This document shows, piece by piece, positions 59,761 through 64,000 of a DNA stretch of 64,000 nt. The position numbers and the translations under genes are program-made. The notes under the pieces were generated by a model, which searched no databases, was not told where the DNA came from, and saw only the letters and a list, made by a program, of their open reading frames with translations. Each line of letters opens with the position of its first letter. The first letter of the stretch is position 1. The stretch comes from Dermatemys mawii (Eukaryota; Chordata; Testudines; Dermatemydidae), in assembly GCA_007922305.1 (NCBI GenBank), contig ML677328.1:8020540-8084539 (forward strand), written 5' to 3'.

Positions 59761-60579
59761 ACCTGACAGTACTTGGGCAGTTGTCCTCTACCTCAATTTC
59801 CTGCATGTTGGTGTGAAAGTCCAGTGGACAAATTTCCCTTCAAGATGCCACTCCCCAATTCCTTCCACTGTAGCCCTCTCATGGTTTGTTGTCAGAGGTT
59901 AGCCAAACTCTAGAGTCCTGAGGTGCATTCAGGTGGGTTCACCTCCAGCCCCTGGTACCTGTCTCTCACCTCGGCCATTGCTGCCACTTCTGCTGTGCTG
60001 CCTCCTCTGATGCACTGAGAGGAGGAGAGTAATATAGGATGTATGCAAGGTTACCCCCCCCACACCACTATGCATGGGATATATCCTTAGGGAGCACTAA
60101 GATACAATAGGTGTTTCCCCTTCCACCTTTACCACATGGCTTTGGTGGGGGCACGGGGACTGATGAGAAGAACCAGCCAGAGTTCAACCAGCCAGCGACT
60201 TTGGCCAGAGGCCAAAGCAGAAATCTCTGAGCTTCTGGAGATTCCTGTCAACATTTTAGAATGTTCTGGCTTTCTCTGCCCTGTGCCAAGGGGCTGTTTG
60301 TTCCAAACCTCCCTCTCCCTCACTTCAATTCACCTTCACTCTACACATGCCACTACTACCTCCTTTTCTCCCCTGCCCTGTTCTCCTCTCCTTCCTATTT
60401 AGCTGATCCCCTCCTAGGGATGGCCCTATAAGGAAAGAAAGAAATTGGGGAACTAACATGACATTAGCTGCCATCACACTGTTCACTCTGCTTGCATATT
60501 ACATCTCTACATTTACCCGATTGTGTTATTGTTTCCTAATACTCCACTACCTGCCTGTGTCCATCTGTTGTCTCTTTCC

Positions 60580-60720
60580 TTATAATTAGATTGTGAGCTT
60601 TTGGGGCAAGGGTTCTTTGTGTTCTGCATTTGCACAGCACCTGGGACAATGGGATCCTGGTCCCTGTCAAGGGCTCCTATGCATTACAGTAACACAAGTT
60701 ATAAATAAGAATTGTGATAC
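60580..60720 (+). repeat. L3/CR1-like ancient 3' end
   Basis: 'agattgtgagcttttggggc', 'gcatttgcacagcacctggg', 'acaatgggatcctggtccct' and 'ggctcctatgcattacagta' follow an old amniote repeat 3' end closing in an A/T-rich tail ('ataaataag'). Confidence 0.65.
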
Positions 60721-61439
60721 TATACAACATTTGTTTTACCCTTTGAAAATGCATTTTAAGTTACAGGAAAAAATGGATAATGAATTTCACTTTGTTTTGG
60801 GAGCCCAAAAATAATGAGGCACCTTCATAGAAACCTCAAAGTTTTTTTTTCTTCTCTACTTTAAATTATTTTTTCCTTATATGATTAACACACAAATAAA
60901 AAGCTGATTTAAAGAAGCATTCAGAACTATGGATATTTTTCTGAAATGTATCCAAACTTACACATTTTTAGGCTAATAATAAAATTAATAAATACTTAGA
61001 AGTTATATGTATTTCATATCTTCAGATCTCTTCACAAACACTGGGCTTGATGTTGCATACTTTGTACAACCAACACTTTCATCAACTTCATCAAAGGCCA
61101 ACTTGTGGATAACCCTTGCAGGAGTGTGCAAGAAGAGTATCTTCCTTTTTAGCTCCTGAAGTTGCCAATCAAAATTACTTCTGCCCTCTTCTGAATGCAG
61201 GGAGAGCTTCCTGCCCTATAAGTATTTGATAATCCAAATGGGACCGCTAAGTAGGTGGGGTCAGAGGCATGGCCCTACCCTGCTCTGCTGGACACTAAAG
61301 CAGGCTGGATGATTGTAGAAGTGAGTAGGTGCAGTCTCCTGCTAACAGGTGCTGCGACTGCATACTTGACGCACACTCATTGGGATGACTGTAACATCTC
61401 CAGTAAGGGCCTGTGATTAGCAAACACAATCTCACTCTT

Positions 61440-61610
61440 TGTGTTTAGGATGGACATGGAATGCAGGATTAGATTCCCTAACTCATTAATCCTCACCCCA
61501 TCACTGTGCAGTAGGTGTTATCCACATTTTGCACCTGGGAAAACTAAGACACAGCTGTTAAGTAATATGGCATAAGTCAATGGCAGAGCCCTCCCAACAG
61601 ATATATAAGG
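61440..61610. repeat. MIR-like relic
   Basis: 'ctaactcattaatcctcacc', 'tgcagtaggtgttatccaca' and 'gggaaaactaagacacagct' with 'gtcaatggcagagcc' follow the MIR core-to-tail order. Confidence 0.55.
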
Positions 61611-62309
61611 CCAGAGCCAACTATCAAATTATATTATTGGATGGTTAGGTATAAAAACACATTTATTCCACCTGCTTCCACTCCTTTTTTATTTTGGCTT
61701 ACCAGCCCAGTTACCCACTCTGTTCAATACCTGGCATGTGAAGAAAATGCACATTTTTAAATTAAATATAGGAAATTTCAGTAAGATAGTTGATGGAAAT
61801 GGTTGCTATCTGTTAAAGAAATGTGCATCTACCCAAAAGTAGGAAAACATATTTAACTTCTCTTAAGGCTGACATAAGAACTAGACTTGACTGAGAAAGA
61901 CCAGTTGAAAAAAACTGTATCAGATGATTGAAAGTGTTGAGGAAACAGCAATCCTGTTTTTTGTTTGTGCGCACTCTAGAAGGACATTTAAAATATCTAA
62001 GGGAATTAGGAATCCCATAAAGAAGAATTAAAAACCTGAGGAAAACAATTACCTGCATTATAGTAATTGGTAATTTTATCTGTTAGGAGCTTACATTTGG
62101 TAGATGCAATAAGTAAAGTGGTAGTTTTGGTAACCTGCAATTCATTACTAGGAGCTCATTTAAAAAACCCCCCACTAAATCCTCAGCCTGGTATATAGAA
62201 ACTATCTGACAGCAGAGATTTATAACAAAATACTGGTGGCTGAAAAGACCTATCTCAGCGCCATGTACTTATCTGGGTATGTTCATGGCCTATCTTGTTA
62301 TTAATTATG

Positions 62310-62465
62310 TTTATTACGGTATTGTCTCAGGACTAACCAAGAATGGGGACCCACTGTGCTAGACACTGCACAAGCACAGAATAATAGGTGGCCCCTGCTA
62401 AGAGCTTACAGACTAATTGGACAAGACAGACACAGGGTGGAGAAAGGTTAGGGCCAGTAGTGCCA
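62310..62465 (+). repeat. L2/L3-like relic
   Basis: 'gggacccactgtgctagaca', 'ctgcacaagcacagaataat', 'cccctgctaagagcttacag' and 'ggacaagacagacacagggt' match the same repeat group as 3385-3490 in a less diverged copy. Confidence 0.6.
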
Positions 62466-62469
62466 GCCA

Positions 62470-63735
62470 CAAGAGACCAAAAATCAGGAATCATCCTCAA
62501 AGTCATGAGATTGACTCCACAGATCATGAGATTCAAAAAAACAAAAAAACAATCAAACTATGTTTTTAATATTTTTTTTTTTTACATTTTTAACTCCCCT
62601 CTACTCCTCTGGCAATGGGAGTGATAATTTTAGGCTGGATTTCCCCTCCAAAGTATCCTTTCAAAAATGGAGAGCTGGGATGGAGGGAAGGCATCTATGC
62701 TGGTGGTAAAGAGGGAAGTTTATTGTACATGGGTTTAACAAGTAGTAAGTGGAGAGCTCTATAGTGTGATAAAGCTACTGTATGATGGAAAAACAATGCA
62801 CACATTTAGAAATAAACTGTACAGGGCATATTAAATGGAGCTGGAACATAAATATCCAAGAAACATGACATTTTCCATTTATTTTTTCAATAAAGATTTA
62901 TGTGAGCTACAAAGATAGTTGCATGCAAGAATGTCAACCACATTTCAGAGCTTTCTATATTTCACTGCAGGAATTTATAATGCTGACATATTATTTTGAA
63001 ATAATTGTTACAAAGTATTCCAAAAATAATTTTAAATCATTCTTCGTCTAATTTTGATAACGACATCAATATATGCAATATCCAATCATTTCAATACATT
63101 ATTTTGAGTTTACTTAATTTCAAAATTAATTGTCCAAGTAGCTAAGAATAATTCATTTTTATTTTCCCTCCCATGGCCCCTGAAGGCTTCTCCGCTTCTC
63201 GAAAACAGCAGCAACCCCCAATCTACACCATCAGTTCAGCCCTCCTCAGTATAGCCCCCTATTCCCAGTCCCCACTCCTGCAGTTCAGCCTCCTAGCTTC
63301 ACTCTTAGGTTTCTTTATCCCCCTCTCCCAGGCTTGAGTGGGGAGAGATCTATGGGGTCCCTTCTTCTCTTCCCTTTCCCAGTGCAGGGTGGTGGGGGGG
63401 AACAGTCCCAGGGATTGTTCACATCCCTCTTCCTCGTTGCAGGCAGGGTGTTGCAGGAAGAGGAACAGAAGCATCACCCTGCACGTATTTCTCACAGGAG
63501 GAGACACAGAAGAGGGAAGGGAGCCTTGCTAGGCGGTGGGATTCTTTGCTCCCTTCTGTGAGAGCCTTCCAAGTGGAGTGGAGAGACTCTGCTGGCTCCC
63601 TGCAGGGCTGAACTTCACAAAGGGGCCGGCCTGCCTCACATCATCTTAAGACAGGCTCTAGAACCCTTCAAAATCCTGTCACTCATGATAAATCATGGAG
63701 GATGGCAATAATGCAGTACCTGCCTGGAGAGTGAA
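62470..63735. other. Intergenic sequence without recognised features
   Basis: AT-rich to 63170, then a GC-richer, pyrimidine-rich block to about 63650. Frames of 64-82 codons there overlap each other on both strands and show no domain. Confidence 0.45.
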
Positions 63736-63739
63736 TAAT

Positions 63740-64000
63740 ACTGTAACCCTTCTGCCAGGCCGGGTTAATAGCAGCAAGGGCCGGGTTCAGTACATAGGGG
63801 TCCCCTCTCAACAACACAAGGCAAAAACTGGCTCGAGCCCCCACCCAGTGACCTGGGAAAAATCCTAACACCCCCCCTGGGTGCCTCAAAGAGGCAATAC
63901 TTCCCCTCTTGCAAGCAGATTGGTGTATCAGAGATTTTTATTAACAGGAGATAAATGACATCATCAAATTGGGAAAAAACACCACAACTAGGGTCATAAA
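63740..64000 (-). mobile_element. LTR-like stretch B, cut by the window edge
   Basis: 'aaaactggctcgagccccca', 'cctgggtgcctcaaagaggc' and 'aatacttcccctcttgcaag' parallel stretch A at 59516-59760. 'agatttttattaacaggag' read on the minus strand gives a TTAATAAAAA polyadenylation context, so the LTR probably reads minus. It continues past the right edge. Confidence 0.5.

Overview
This is vertebrate nuclear DNA, almost certainly from a turtle. It contains one recognisable host exon, a CpG-island promoter and a dense load of interspersed repeats. The repeat mix is what turtle genomes show: CR1 LINEs truncated at the 5' end, short hAT, Tigger-like and Harbinger-like DNA elements, MIR/L2/L3-like relics and LTR fragments. 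Nothing looks bacterial, viral-genomic or organellar. All family assignments come from recalled consensus patterns; no search was run.

The only confident host gene is GRID2 (glutamate receptor delta-2), read on the minus strand. Its first coding exon (start codon at 17567, splice donor after 17480) encodes the signal peptide and the first residues of the amino-terminal domain. It lies in a GC- and CpG-rich block at about 15.9-18.5 kb that is presumably the promoter, 5' UTR and start of intron 1. Positions 1-17479 are therefore the 5' end of GRID2 intron 1, and positions above about 18.5 kb are upstream, apparently intergenic DNA.

Intron part (1-17.5 kb): two CR1 pieces, a Harbinger-like AT-rich element, a small MITE, and a 99-bp fold-back insertion inside a CR1. 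The rest is AT-rich sequence without coding potential. Upstream part (18.5-64 kb): an LTR at 20.6-21.4 kb; adjacent Tigger-like and hAT elements at 24.1-24.65 kb; a broken, transposase-like gene of an unclassified family at 28.4-30.1 kb with an ordered motif array beside it; a G-rich hAT element at 31.8-32.4 kb; a decayed element with a hammerhead-ribozyme-like motif at 34.4-34.6 kb; and two copies of one hAT element in inverted orientation at 42.2 and 43.6 kb. Further along are a 1.3-kb CR1 at 46.5-47.8 kb, two LINE 3' fragments that are not CR1, and two related LTR-like stretches at 59.6 kb and the right edge.

The items most worth following are the transposase-like pseudogene with its helically phased repeats, the hammerhead-like motif, the fold-back insertion, and an unidentified 111-codon open frame between the inverted hAT copies.
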